DNA of 64,000 nt from JAFNAG01 sp963824985 (GTDB lineage Bacteria > Acidobacteriota > UBA6911): positions 34,539-98,538 of the forward strand of contig CAWGRQ010000004.1 of the NCBI GenBank assembly GCA_963824985.1. The letters are read 5' to 3'. A program made the position numbers and the translations under genes. Numbering within the stretch: the stretch's first letter is position 1; every line of letters starts with the position of its first letter. Below, piece after piece: positions 53,521-62,196 of this stretch. Below the pieces are notes generated by a model. It did no database searches and was not told where the DNA came from. It saw only the letters and a list, made by a program, of their open reading frames with translations.

Positions 53521-54720
53521 ATGAAGACCAGTTTCACCTCGGAATCGGTGACTGAGGGGCATCCGGATAAGGTCTGCGACCAGATTTCAGATGCCGTGTT
53601 GGATGAAGTGTTGCGCCAGGATCCGGCGGGGCGCGTGGCATGCGAGACGTTCGTAACCGTTGGGCTGGTGCTGGTCGGCGGCGAAATCACGACCCATGCG
53701 TGGGTGGATCTGAACCGGATGGTACGATCCCTCCTGATCGACATCGGGTATTTTTCCGATGAGTGCGGCCTCAGCGCCCCCAGTGCCGGCATCCTGAACG
53801 CGATCGGGAAACAATCCCCGGACATCGCGCAAGGAGTGGACACGGGCGGAGCCGGCGATCAGGGCGTAATGTTCGGGTACGCGAGTTCGGAAACCGAAGA
53901 ATTGATGCCGATGCCGATCGTCCTGGCCCACAAGCTGGCATTCCGGTTGGCCGAGGTGCGCAAAACCGGCAGACTGAAATATCTTCGTCCGGATGGCAAA
54001 TCCCAGGTGACCATTGTGTATGAAGACGGGATCCCCGTGCGTGCAGACAGTGTCGTCATCGCGGCCCAGCACGATCCGAGCATCCTGGACCGTACCGGAA
54101 ATCACATCACCAGGAAAGCACGCGCCGACATCATCGAAACCGTCATCCGGGATGTCGTCCCCGCTCACCTTCTGGACAAGAAGACGAAATTCTTTGTCAA
54201 CGAGACCGGAAAGTTCGAGATCGGCGGACCCCAATCGGATACCGGCGTGACCGGCCGGAAGATCATCGTCGATACCTATGGCGGCCGGGCACGCCATGGC
54301 GGCGGCGCGTTTTCGGGCAAGGATCCGAGCAAGGTCGACCGGTCGGCTGCCTACATGGCCCGATACATCTCCAAAAACTGCGTGGCCGCGGGATTGTGCA
54401 GTGAAATCGAGATCCGTCTGGCCTATGTGATCGGGCGCGCCGATCCGACCGACCTGTGGCTTAACACCTTCGGTACGGGCGTGATCCCCGAAGAGAAGAT
54501 CATCAAGCTGATCCGCGAAGTATTTCCGCTGACGCCCCGGGAAATGATCCGGCACCTGAAACTGCAGACGCCCATTTACCGGGCTACGGCCTCCTACGGC
54601 CACTTCGGCCGTACTCCCTACAAGGCGAAGAACTCCAACGGCAATATCTACGAGTTCTTCCCCTGGGAGAAGACGGACAAAGCCGGGGAACTGCGGCGCG
54701 CCGCCAAGTCCCTGGCATAG
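53521..54720 (+). CDS. metK: S-adenosylmethionine synthetase
   Basis: 399 aa from the ATG at 53521 with a GGAGG-rich site. Signature motifs: FTSESVTEGHPDKVCDQISD at the N-terminus (ATP/Met site), GAGDQGVMFGYA (GAGDQG loop, phosphate binding), GGRARHGGGAFSGKDPSKVD (GGGAFSxKDxxKVDRS) and the C-terminal TASYGHFGR. It makes SAM from methionine and ATP in the cytosol. Length and motifs are normal. A strong hairpin follows the stop codon. No ahcY or met genes are adjacent. Confidence 0.97.
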   Translation: MKTSFTSESVTEGHPDKVCDQISDAVLDEVLRQDPAGRVACETFVTVGLVLVGGEITTHAWVDLNRMVRSLLIDIGYFSDECGLSAPSAGILNAIGKQSPDIAQGVDTGGAGDQGVMFGYASSETEELMPMPIVLAHKLAFRLAEVRKTGRLKYLRPDGKSQVTIVYEDGIPVRADSVVIAAQHDPSILDRTGNHITRKARADIIETVIRDVVPAHLLDKKTKFFVNETGKFEIGGPQSDTGVTGRKIIVDTYGGRARHGGGAFSGKDPSKVDRSAAYMARYISKNCVAAGLCSEIEIRLAYVIGRADPTDLWLNTFGTGVIPEEKIIKLIREVFPLTPREMIRHLKLQTPIYRATASYGHFGRTPYKAKNSNGNIYEFFPWEKTDKAGELRRAAKSLA

Positions 54721-54733
54721 CCTCAACCGATGG

Positions 54734-54762
54734 CGGAGCGCGACCCGGCGGGTCGCGCTCCG
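54734..54762 (+). terminator. 13-bp perfect hairpin after metK
   Basis: CGGAGCGCGACCC, loop GGC, then the exact inverted copy. 13 bp after the stop codon. It lacks a T-run, so termination may depend on structure or Rho. Confidence 0.6.
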
Positions 54763-54965
54763 AAGTCGGGCCGTGCCCTAAGGGCCCTGCTGCGCCAATC
54801 GGATCGCAGACCCCGGTATCAGGATCCGGCATGAAATCAGGTCCTGACGGATCGGGCATGCAACGCGGGCCACGGGGCCTGCGGGGATTCAGTGCGGCTA
54901 CGCCCTTCCCCGTCCCTTGACCCCAGTTCCTAGGCCGCTCCTCCGGCGAGCGCATTTGATCGATC

Positions 54966-55553
54966 ATGAGCCTGCTGATCGGTAACAGATTCATCATCTC
55001 CCGCGATCCCGAGAGTTTCCCCGGGGGACTACGTGTGCCTCTCATCCTGGCTCACGGCCGTGCCTTCGGTTCAGGGGAGCATGAAACCACCTCCAGCTGC
55101 ATCGAAGAACTCGAACAAATACCCGTGACTCCGGATTTCCGGGTGCTGGATCTGGGCTGCGGCACCGGTATTCTGGCGATCGCAGCGGCCAGGTTGGGAG
55201 CCCGGAATGTCGTCGCCCTGGATCCCAGTCCGGACGCAATGCTGACCACCTCGGCCACGATCCGGCTCAACTGCCTGAATGATGCCGTCTTCCCGGTTCA
55301 GGGCGAAATAGGGTCGGTCGGGCGAATGCGCTTCGATCTGATTCTGGCCAATCTCTATGGAGATCTGCTCCTGGAACTGGTTCACCCGATCGTGTCGGTC
55401 CTGAAACTCGGCGGCTACCTGGTGCTGTCGGGTATCCAGTATGCGGATGCATATGATCTCAGGACGCGATTCGCGGGCGCCGGCTGCACCATATTAAAAG
55501 ACAGGTATCTCGAAGATTACTGCACTCTCGTTTTCAGGCGCGATCAGGCGTGA
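54966..55553 (+). CDS. PrmA-like class I methyltransferase
   Basis: 195 aa. The motifs resemble ribosomal protein L11 methyltransferase: LAHGRAFGSGEHETTSSCIE (PrmA AFGTGxHxTT), FRVLDLGCGTGILAIAAARL (SAM-binding motif I), VVALDPSPDAM (motif II) and FDLILANLYGDLLLEL (substrate motif, normally NI). It lacks most of the PrmA N-terminal L11-recognition domain and is about 100 residues shorter, so the substrate may be different. It follows metK by 246 bp on the same strand; the shared theme is SAM. Confidence 0.75.
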   Translation: MSLLIGNRFIISRDPESFPGGLRVPLILAHGRAFGSGEHETTSSCIEELEQIPVTPDFRVLDLGCGTGILAIAAARLGARNVVALDPSPDAMLTTSATIRLNCLNDAVFPVQGEIGSVGRMRFDLILANLYGDLLLELVHPIVSVLKLGGYLVLSGIQYADAYDLRTRFAGAGCTILKDRYLEDYCTLVFRRDQA

Positions 55554-55878
55554 CCGGTCCGGCAGCGATCCATGTTTTTCCCGCGTTTTTCCGTGTCCTA
55601 AGTTGTCCTGCGATCCTCTCGTCATGAATAAGGCGGGCTGGGATCGAAGGGATTCGAATTGACAGCCGTTCCTCCAGACTCTATAAAGAACTCATCCTTT
55701 GCGGATTCATTCAGTGTTCCCGCTACCCGGGCAGGTGGTCCGGATGCATCATCCGGGAGAAAAGCAATTCGTCACGTGCACAACTTGCAAAGCGGATGAA
55801 CCGGGAAGCGAACCTATGGTTGTCATGGCATTGCCTGCCGCGAGAGCGTCGCGGCAATGATCGAAGGAGATTCGACCA
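55554..55878. other. Intergenic, no gene found
   Basis: 325 bp between the methyltransferase and the membrane protein. The first part has a phrase (TTCCGTGTCCTNNGTTGTCCTGCG) similar to sequence at about 24665 after the PAP2 gene, a minor dispersed repeat. Nothing else was seen. Confidence 0.4.
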
Positions 55879-56301
55879 ATGGGAAAGATCAATTACGGAC
55901 GTGTCGTTCTGGGAGGTCTGGTCGCCGGTCTGGTGCTCAATATCGGCGAGCTGGTGCTCAACATGCAGATCCTGGCACAGGACTGGGATGAGGCGATGAA
56001 GTCGCTTAACCGGCCCCCGATGGGCGGGCTCGCGCCGGTGGTGTTCATCATCCTCTGCTTCGCCCTCGGCATCCTGCTGACCTGGGTGTATGCGGCAATA
56101 CGCCCCCGTTTCGGCGCCGGGCCAAAAACCGCCATTTGTGCGGCGCTGGTGGTCTGGACGCTCGCCTATGCCTGGCCGTCCGTTTCCGGGATGGTGATGG
56201 ACGTGTTTCCCCCCAGGCTTTTCCTGATCGGCATGGTGTGGGGACTCCTCGAAGTGCCTGTCGCCTCGCTTGCCGGCAACTGGTTTTACCGGGAGGCGTA
56301 A
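55879..56301 (+). CDS. Four-helix membrane protein, unknown
   Basis: 140 aa; AAGGAGATTCGACC before the ATG. Four hydrophobic segments: YGRVVLGGLVAGLVLNIGEL, APVVFIILCFALGILLTWVY, TAICAALVVWTLAYAWPSVS and RLFLIGMVWGLLEVPVASLA. The KINYGRVVLGGLVAGLVLN start is frequent in small proteins of Gram-negatives. No functional motif. The crotonase gene follows 81 bp later on the same strand. Confidence 0.6.
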   Translation: MGKINYGRVVLGGLVAGLVLNIGELVLNMQILAQDWDEAMKSLNRPPMGGLAPVVFIILCFALGILLTWVYAAIRPRFGAGPKTAICAALVVWTLAYAWPSVSGMVMDVFPPRLFLIGMVWGLLEVPVASLAGNWFYREA

Positions 56302-56382
56302 CCCCGGAGATCCGCAGGACGCGCGGGGAGCACCGCCAGGCTGCGGGAGACATTGCATGCCATCCAAACGCACAGGAGCCTG

Positions 56383-57159
56383 ATGACCCAGGATTTGCTG
56401 TCTTCACTTGAATCGGGAATCCTGACGCTCACAATTCATCGGCCGGAGCAGAGGAACGCCCTGAACCCGGCGGTTGTGGGCGGCTTGACCGAGACCATCC
56501 GCCAGGCGAGCGATGACCGGGCGGTGCGCGTGGTCGCCATTTCGGGAGCCGGAGACAAAGTCTTCTGCGCCGGCGCCGACCTTAAGACTGCCCTGCCGGA
56601 AGCCCGGGATGGGGAGGCGTTCAGTCCGGGCGCGTACCGGAACCTGCTGTTTGAAATCCTGAGCTGTCCCAAGCCGACTGTGGCCCTGGCCAGAGGGCAC
56701 GTCATAGCGGGAGGTCTGGGACTTCTGCTCGCCTGCGACCTGGCTTTCGCCTGCGATGACATCACCATTTGCACGCCGGAGATCCAGGTCGGCATGTTTC
56801 CCATGATGGTGCTCGCACTCCTCCATCAACATGTGGGGCGAAAGCAGGCAGCCGAGATGCTGTTGCTCGGGGAACGGATATCCGCACCGGCGGCCTTGCG
56901 ATCCGGCATCCTCAATCGCGCCGTCCCGCGCCAGGATTTTGAAGGCGAAGTCGGGCCGATTCTCCGGAAGCTGGCCGACAAAAGCTCGCACATTGTGAGG
57001 CTGGGCAAGGAGGCCATCGAACGCATCGCGGGCCGGAACCTGCGGGAAGACCTCGAGTACCTGGAGCGGGCGCTCGTCGCCGTCATGGCCACTGCAGACA
57101 GCAAAGAGGGAATCCGGGCTTTTCTGGAAAAGCGCCCGCCGAATTGGACGGACGAGTAA
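56383..57159 (+). CDS. Enoyl-CoA hydratase/isomerase family protein
   Basis: 258 aa from the ATG at 56383 (AGGAG 4 nt before). Crotonase features: LTIHRPEQRNALNPAVV (start of the fold), VFCAGADLKTAL (first oxyanion-hole loop) and ARGHVIAGGLGLLLACDLAF (second loop, AGGxGLxLACD). The CoA-binding and trimerisation region follows; EIQVGMFPMMVLALLHQHVG ends the core. The catalytic Glu of true hydratases is replaced in part (TPEIQVG keeps a Glu), so hydratase or isomerase activity remain possible. Its 3' end has been duplicated downstream. Confidence 0.85.
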   Translation: MTQDLLSSLESGILTLTIHRPEQRNALNPAVVGGLTETIRQASDDRAVRVVAISGAGDKVFCAGADLKTALPEARDGEAFSPGAYRNLLFEILSCPKPTVALARGHVIAGGLGLLLACDLAFACDDITICTPEIQVGMFPMMVLALLHQHVGRKQAAEMLLLGERISAPAALRSGILNRAVPRQDFEGEVGPILRKLADKSSHIVRLGKEAIERIAGRNLREDLEYLERALVAVMATADSKEGIRAFLEKRPPNWTDE

Positions 57160-57254
57160 AGCGGCACCTCACGCCGCAATGGCACCTTAATCAATCAAGC
57201 TTCATCAAGCTTCCCGCAATCGATCCGGATCTCGCGCCGCAGGCGCCGTGGAAT

Positions 57255-57277
57255 GCGGCGCCTCGGCGCCGCTTTTT
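57255..57277 (+). terminator. Rho-independent terminator 1 after crotonase gene
   Basis: GCGGCGCC-TC-GGCGCCGC followed by TTTTT: a textbook intrinsic terminator. Confidence 0.85.
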
Positions 57278-57428
57278 CCCATCCTCCAGGAGGGAATCCG
57301 GGCCTTCCTCGAAAAGCGCGCGCCGAATTGGAGGGACGAGTAGATCGGCACCTCACGCCGGAATGGCACTTTAATCAATCAAGCTTCCCGCAATCGATCC
57401 GGATCTCGCGCCGCAGGCGCCTTGGATT

Positions 57429-57451
57429 GCGGCGCCCCGGCGCCGCTTTTT
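57429..57451 (+). terminator. Rho-independent terminator 2 (duplicated copy)
   Basis: GCGGCGCC-CC-GGCGCCGC followed by TTTTT. Same stem as terminator 1; only the loop differs. Confidence 0.85.
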
Positions 57452-57513
57452 GCCCCTTGCAAATTGCCTCCCAAAACATTTCCTGAAATATCCATGCCGT
57501 GCCGGAAACAATA

Positions 57514-58030
57514 ATGTTGGAGTTCATAGATGCCCAGCTTCAGCGTGCCGGGATTCAGTAACACCCCGCAGGGCCCTCCTGACTTCCCTGGATTGGCCTC
57601 ATGCTCCTGCCCATCGTCTCGGCGAAAAGGGCGCCTACATGGTAACCGCCGGAACCCGTGAGAAACGCCACTTCCTGAATTCCCCTGACCGGCTCGATCT
57701 TGTTCTCAGCCTACTGTTCGTATGTGCGACCGAGTTTGAGTGGCAACTGCAGGCGTGGGCCGTGATGTCCAACCACTATCACTTTGTGGCGCTTTCACCT
57801 GATGATCCGAAAGGCCTGAGGATCATGCTGGGCAGGCTGCATGGAGCGATAGCGAGGCAGCTCAATGCCGAGGATGGGACCGAGGGAAGAAAGGTCTTTT
57901 ACCAGTATTGGGATTCACATATAACATATCAGCGGTCGTATTTAGCCCGGCTGAACTACGTGCATCAAAATCCGGTCCATCACAGGTTGGTGCGGAAAGC
58001 TACGGAGTATCGTTGGTGCTCGGCCACCCC
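57514..58030 (+). pseudogene. RAYT (REP-associated tyrosine transposase), frameshifted
   Basis: It starts MLEFIDAQLQRAGIQ; after a frameshift near 57560 the next part is in another frame. From about 57637 it is clear: GAYMVTAGTREKRHFLNSPD, then WAVMSNHYHFVALSPDDP with the catalytic HUH motif intact, YQYWDSHITYQRSYLARLNY with the nucleophilic Tyr region, and HQNPVHHRLVRKATEYRWCS. It is cut off after ATPW, and unrelated sequence follows. It is a different subtype from the RAYT at 6.2 kb. The frameshift makes it inactive unless the read is wrong. Confidence 0.75.
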
Positions 58031-58216
58031 ATGGCCTGAAGCCGCATCGCCATGCGCTCTGGATAGCAATGTTTGCAGCGCGGACTTATCTTGGCGCACC
58101 CGGTTACGGGACTCCAGGTGGATTCGGTCCACTCGATGCTTGAGCCAGCCGAGGTACTCCGCTATCAATCGCTCACATTCGTCCTTTTTCAAATTGCTAA
58201 TTGTATGGCAGGCCAT
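57980..58216 (-). CDS. Possible small protein, doubtful
   Basis: 78 aa at most. MACHTISNLKKDECERLIAE and YLGWLKHRVDRIHLESRNRV look helical and protein-like, but the last 20 codons run into the RAYT remnant on the other strand. Possibly a fragment of an unknown gene cut by the RAYT. Confidence 0.25.
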   Translation of the reverse strand: MACHTISNLKKDECERLIAEYLGWLKHRVDRIHLESRNRVRQDKSALQTLLSRAHGDAASGHGVAEHQRYSVAFRTNL

Positions 58217-58293
58217 GCCCTAAGCCCCTGAGAGAATAGCGGAACCATCTTCGAGTAGCTGGACAGAAGTAAGGCATTTGAGATAGAGTCTAA

Positions 58294-59118
58294 ATGATGG
58301 AAAAGTCTTTGGCTGTGCTTCCCGCATATCAAAACCCTCCTCTCATAGAAGTTGTGTGCGGAGTTCAATTTGAGCAGATGGATCGTTTCTCAACGGTTCA
58401 TTTCGGACAGTTTTATGATCGGATCAAGTCCCAATATCCACATACCGACGATCACGCCCCGCTGCCGGAGATATTTGAAACCCAGCAGGGTCAGCCAACC
58501 CCTCCACAGCTCAAAATGGAAATGCCGGATCTGCCTGCGTTGCGTCGCGTATTTTTTGCCACCGAGAAAGGAGATTTTCTCTATCAGCTCCAAAGCTCTA
58601 GATTCCTTGCCAATTGGAGAAAGATGAAGCCGTCTGACGGTTACCCACGCTTTTCTGAAGCCTTCTCCCGATTTAGACGCGGCTGGAGGGAATTGCTCGA
58701 TTTTCTCGATTCGATAGAGGTAAGCCCTCCAAAGGCGAACCAATATGAATTGACCTACATCAACCACATTGAAGAGGGGTCGGAGCCCTTTCCTGTCGGA
58801 ATTCGCCATTATCTCCCTGTCTTTAGCTGGACCTTTGAGGCTTCGGACGGATTCCTGCCCCCTCCCCACACGGGTGCTGCCCGTCTCCAATATGAGCTGC
58901 CGGGCCGGAAAGGAAAACTGCATGTCTCCATAAACCATGGTTTTCGTATCAGCGACAAGAAGAGCCTGGTTGTTTTGGAGCTGACAGCGAGAGGTCCCGC
59001 AAGCAGTAACGGCAGCGAGATGAATGAGTGGTTTGAGATGGCCCATGAGTGGATCGTACGCGGATTTACGCATCATACTTCGGCTGATGCGCATAAGGAA
59101 TGGGGGCGAATCGCGTGA
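58294..59118 (+). CDS. TIGR04255-family protein (first gene of three-gene unknown operon)
   Basis: 274 aa. YQNPPLIEVVCGVQFEQMD near the N-terminus (P.PPL.EVV..V.F) and a C-terminal part with GKLHVSINHGFRISDKKSLV, LELTARG and FEMAHEWIVRGFTHHTSADA, HKEWGRI (H..W) are the features I associate with TIGR04255, a sporadically distributed family of unknown function. No enzyme motif is seen. It overlaps the next gene by 4 nt (GTGA). Sporadic distribution and a position in a mobile-element-rich region suggest an accessory, perhaps defence-related, role (inference only). Confidence 0.65.
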   Translation: MMEKSLAVLPAYQNPPLIEVVCGVQFEQMDRFSTVHFGQFYDRIKSQYPHTDDHAPLPEIFETQQGQPTPPQLKMEMPDLPALRRVFFATEKGDFLYQLQSSRFLANWRKMKPSDGYPRFSEAFSRFRRGWRELLDFLDSIEVSPPKANQYELTYINHIEEGSEPFPVGIRHYLPVFSWTFEASDGFLPPPHTGAARLQYELPGRKGKLHVSINHGFRISDKKSLVVLELTARGPASSNGSEMNEWFEMAHEWIVRGFTHHTSADAHKEWGRIA

Positions 59119-59513
59119 ATGAGCCGGCAATTACAACAAGGCTGACCAGCGGCGGATTCGCCATCGGTTCCGGAGCAACGACAATTGAGGTTTCCGATAA
59201 AAAATCCGAAAGCGATCGGCCTCGGCGGCATAGGACTCGTGCCGTTCCTCTGAGTGCCATGCTTGTCGCGACGATGATGTCCATGGACGAAATCTGGTTG
59301 CCTCGCCAAAATCATGAAGCCCATACGGTGAACCAATTGGTTGTCTTTTGGGATGAGGCATACGAGGACTCTACGGAAGCACCCTCACTGGTTATTGTTT
59401 GGCCTCGCCGGCAGACTTTCCGTTTTTCTGCCGAGCATCCTCTTAGGATTTTGCCGGCCCGACTGCCATTCATCCCGATCAGCAGTGAAAAAATCCTCGA
59501 ACTTGATGAATGA
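59115..59513 (+). CDS. Hypothetical protein, second gene of TIGR04255 operon
   Basis: 132 aa if it starts at the GTG overlapping the upstream stop; an ATG at 59100 is the alternative. A low-complexity start (ITTRLTSGGFAIGSGATTIE) is followed by TRAVPLSAMLVATMMSMDEI, WLPRQNHEAHTVNQLVVFWD and PSLVIVWPRRQTFRFSAEH. I do not recognise a family. Overlap with both neighbours (GTGA and ATGA) shows strict co-translation. A partner or adaptor role to the flanking proteins seems likely. Confidence 0.6.
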   Translation: MNEPAITTRLTSGGFAIGSGATTIEVSDKKSESDRPRRHRTRAVPLSAMLVATMMSMDEIWLPRQNHEAHTVNQLVVFWDEAYEDSTEAPSLVIVWPRRQTFRFSAEHPLRILPARLPFIPISSEKILELDE

Positions 59514-60106
59514 GTGACTATTCCTGGTATGAACAGGTCACTGCCGACGATCCGCCTCTTCAGGGCGATCTGATCGATTCCTGCCCGGTACTGACGTTCA
59601 GTGATTCACCGCAGCTTGACGACTCTAATGCCCGGGCTCAGCTTGTTCAGATCCTTCAGAAATCTGCCGGCGTTCAGATGGTGAGGGCAATCGTCATGAC
59701 GCAGGCCTGCGACATCGTCCAGGGCCACGTCAGGAACGTGATTCTTTGCCCCGTGTACCACCTCGATGATTGGAAATCGCTTTGGGAGGAAGCGGAAGCC
59801 CGCCGGGGGAACAAGGTAACCCCAAGGAGTTGGGACAAACACATCCAACAACTGAAGCAGGGCATGATATGGAACCTGGCGTTGCTAAACAGGAGAGTTC
59901 CGCTGGTCGCAACGGACGCTTCCATACCTTGCCAGGTCGTAGATTTTCACGAGGTGTTCAGTCTCCCCCTGGACTTCCTATCCCATTGGATTCGCATTTC
60001 CGGTGGAAACCGCCTGCGGCTGCTTCCGCCCTACCGCGAGCATCTCTCACAAGCTTTTGCGCGTTTCTTCATGCGTGTGGGTTTGCCGGTGGATATCGAA
60101 TTGTAG
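59510..60106 (+). CDS. Hypothetical protein, third gene of TIGR04255 operon
   Basis: 198 aa, ATGA overlap with the gene before. YEQVTADDPPLQGDLIDSCP, VRAIVMTQACDIVQGHVRNV (a QGDxxxxCPV and a VMTQACD motif) and VVDFHEVFSLPLDFLSHWIR are the notable parts; the Cys and Asp residues in the two motifs could form an active or metal site. I have seen QGD...CPV/SQTCD patterns in uncharacterised bacterial proteins but cannot name a family. It ends 430 bp before the IS66-type element. Confidence 0.6.
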   Translation: MSDYSWYEQVTADDPPLQGDLIDSCPVLTFSDSPQLDDSNARAQLVQILQKSAGVQMVRAIVMTQACDIVQGHVRNVILCPVYHLDDWKSLWEEAEARRGNKVTPRSWDKHIQQLKQGMIWNLALLNRRVPLVATDASIPCQVVDFHEVFSLPLDFLSHWIRISGGNRLRLLPPYREHLSQAFARFFMRVGLPVDIEL

Positions 60107-60212
60107 ACGCGGTTTTCCTCGAAGCTGTGTCCCGGAATGCCGTTCGATTCGGGACAGTCATCCAACTTCCAGAACTCCGCGGCTCCGCAATATGGGCACA
60201 ATGATATCCGTT

Positions 60213-60482
60213 TCACCGTGTCCTTGCGGTAGCGATGCGTGACCCGATATTTTTGCTGCGAGTTGGGCGGCGGCCGCGTCCGTCGATCAGTTGCAGCCCG
60301 GATTCGCCGGCGCTGCACAGCCACTCTTCGAGGTAAAGCTCCACCGCCTGACGCCCGCCCTGCGCAATCACGATGTCGAGCAGTTCATGCAAATCCCTGA
60401 TGGAGTATCTCGGAGTGTATTCGTGAGGGTTTGAGTTGAGGGTGGTACGACCAGATTTACGTCGAGCGACTCGTTTTGTCAT
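60213..60482 (-). CDS. Small hypothetical protein next to IS66 element
   Basis: 89 aa: a basic start (MTKRVARRKSGRTTLNSNPH) and a helical middle (HELLDIVIAQGGRQAVELYL). After about residue 70 the sequence becomes Arg-rich; in the adjacent frame a Cys-pair motif (ISLCPYCGAAEFWKLDDCPE) follows, so a frameshifted longer protein with a zinc-ribbon end is possible. It convergently overlaps nothing of note. Confidence 0.35.
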   Translation of the reverse strand: MTKRVARRKSGRTTLNSNPHEYTPRYSIRDLHELLDIVIAQGGRQAVELYLEEWLCSAGESGLQLIDGRGRRPTRSKNIGSRIATARTR

Positions 60483-60533
60483 GCTTCATTCGCGCAAGTC
60501 GTGACGACCGACTCTGTCGAACGGCGTGCGCTT

Positions 60534-62196
60534 TCATCCTTTCATGTTTTCCCGGTAGTTCCACGGCATCCAATGCGAGGGATTACTCTTCACCTCTTTG
60601 ACATGCTTCTGCAGTTCCGTCAGATAGTCGAACGGGTTGGCACTCACGAGCTCTGTTGTGTGGATCAGACTCATGAACATGTCCCCGACATGGGCACCTC
60701 GGGCCGTCTTATAGAAGTAACTATTCTTCCGACTCAATATCGCTTTCTTCAAAATTCGCTCCGCGGCGTTGTTATCGAGGGGTACGCCCGCGACCTCCAG
60801 GAACCGGGTGAGCCGGTCCCACCGTTTCTGCGTATAGCGGATTGCCTCTCCCAACCCGGAGTTGGGCTCTACTTTCTTGTCGTCAAGCTGCTCGGCCATC
60901 CAGCGCCGCAGATCCTCCATCCGCGGAGCGCTCTCGGCTTGGTGGAATGCCAGGCGTTCGTCAGGCGACATCCCCCGACGGCGCGCCACAGCATCGTTAT
61001 GATAGACATCGCGAAAAACTTCGAGGACGTAGCGGCACTCCTCCGGAAACCGGGAGGCCACATCGACGTACTGCCTTCTTGCGTGCGCATTGCAATTGGA
61101 GAGAATCACCCGGAGCTCTTCGGGGAGCTCCGGCTCGTTTCGTGCCAGCCCGTCGCACATCTGGATCGGCGCCGGCAGTCCTGCCGCACGCTTCAGGAGG
61201 ACGTCCCTCAGGTTTTCTCCCGCATGCTGATGGCCCGTGAAAAACAACGCGATCTTGCGTTCCCCGACGACCGACACGATCCCCGTTGTGAATGTGCCGG
61301 TACGTTCCCCGGGCTCGGGCGCCTCGCCGGACTCCTCGGCCTGTTCGCGCTTACGCCGCTCGTGGATGCTCTCCAGGATCACCGCCGTCGTGTCGTCGTT
61401 GTGCAGCACTTCTCCCTGAGCCGCCTCCCGGACGAGTTCCTCCCACGCCGGCTCGATCGCCTCGGCCGTCTCCTTGACCATCTGCCACTGCGTCGAAGCC
61501 GGCAGCGGGATCCCCAGGCTCTTCTGCAGCTGCTCGAGCCGATGGAAAGGCATCCCGGTCCCGTACTTCAGCAATCCGACCATGCTCGCCGCGGCTTCGT
61601 CCCATTTGGCCGGCCCCACCTCCTCGGGGGCCTCGGCCGTGAACACCTCGCCGCAGAGGTTGCAGCGCCAGCGTTCCATCTCGTAAACCGTGGCCTCCAG
61701 CGGCGCCTGTCCCGTGATTCGAACCACGACTGCGGGCTCTTTGATGCGATAGATCTTCCCCTTGCCGCACTTCGGGCAGCGCTGGCCCGACTTCAACGAC
61801 CCGTGTTCGACACAAATCCGCCTGGCTCCGGTGAAGGCTTCAGCCCCGTTGCGGCCATGTCCCTTGGGCTTTTCGTCGAACGCCTCCCCGGCTGGATCGA
61901 CAGGCTGCTTTCCAGCGGAACCCGCCTCTCCCGTCTCTTCCAGAGCTTGCAGCCTTCGGGCCCTCGCCGCCCAGGACATTGCGGATCTTTTCGGTGCTCG
62001 CGCCGAAAAGGATCTTCCGAAGTCTGGCGATGGTGGTGTCCTTGTCCCCGACCAGATCCGTCACATACATCAGCGTCTCAAACGCCTTGTGGAGCTTGGC
62101 GCACTCCTCCTCGGTCAGAGGACTGGTCTTCGCCCGTTCCAGAATGTCCTCAAGCTCTTCCATGCTTATTTCCAGCCGCTCGACAGGTGGCTTCAT
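60534..62196 (-). pseudogene. tnpC: IS66 transposase TnpC, one frameshift
   Basis: The N-terminal frame (61840-62196) has the coiled-coil and LRKILFGASTEKIRNVLGG typical of IS66 TnpC. The main frame (60534-61979) has the zinc-ribbon CPKCGKGKIYRI...CNLCGEVF and the catalytic residues: Asp in VLHNDDTTAVILES, Asp in PIQMCDGLARNEPE and Glu in VPLDNNAAERILKKAILSRK. The two frames meet near 61965. Together they give the usual about 550 aa. One indel, real or from assembly, separates them; if it is real, this copy is inactive. Its first ATG overlaps the druA-like stop by 4 nt. Confidence 0.85.

Larger units (their letters stand above)
57107..57460 (+). repeat. Tandem duplication of the crotonase gene's 3' end and terminator
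   Basis: 57107-57290 and 57291-57460 are two copies. Each includes the last codons (reading GIRAFLEKRPPNW... in copy 1, GIRAFLEKRAPNW... in copy 2), a stop codon, the phrase GGCACCTCACGCCG and a terminator hairpin. The second copy lacks about 7 bp near the AAGCTT repeat. The second tail is not attached to any gene. Confidence 0.8.
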
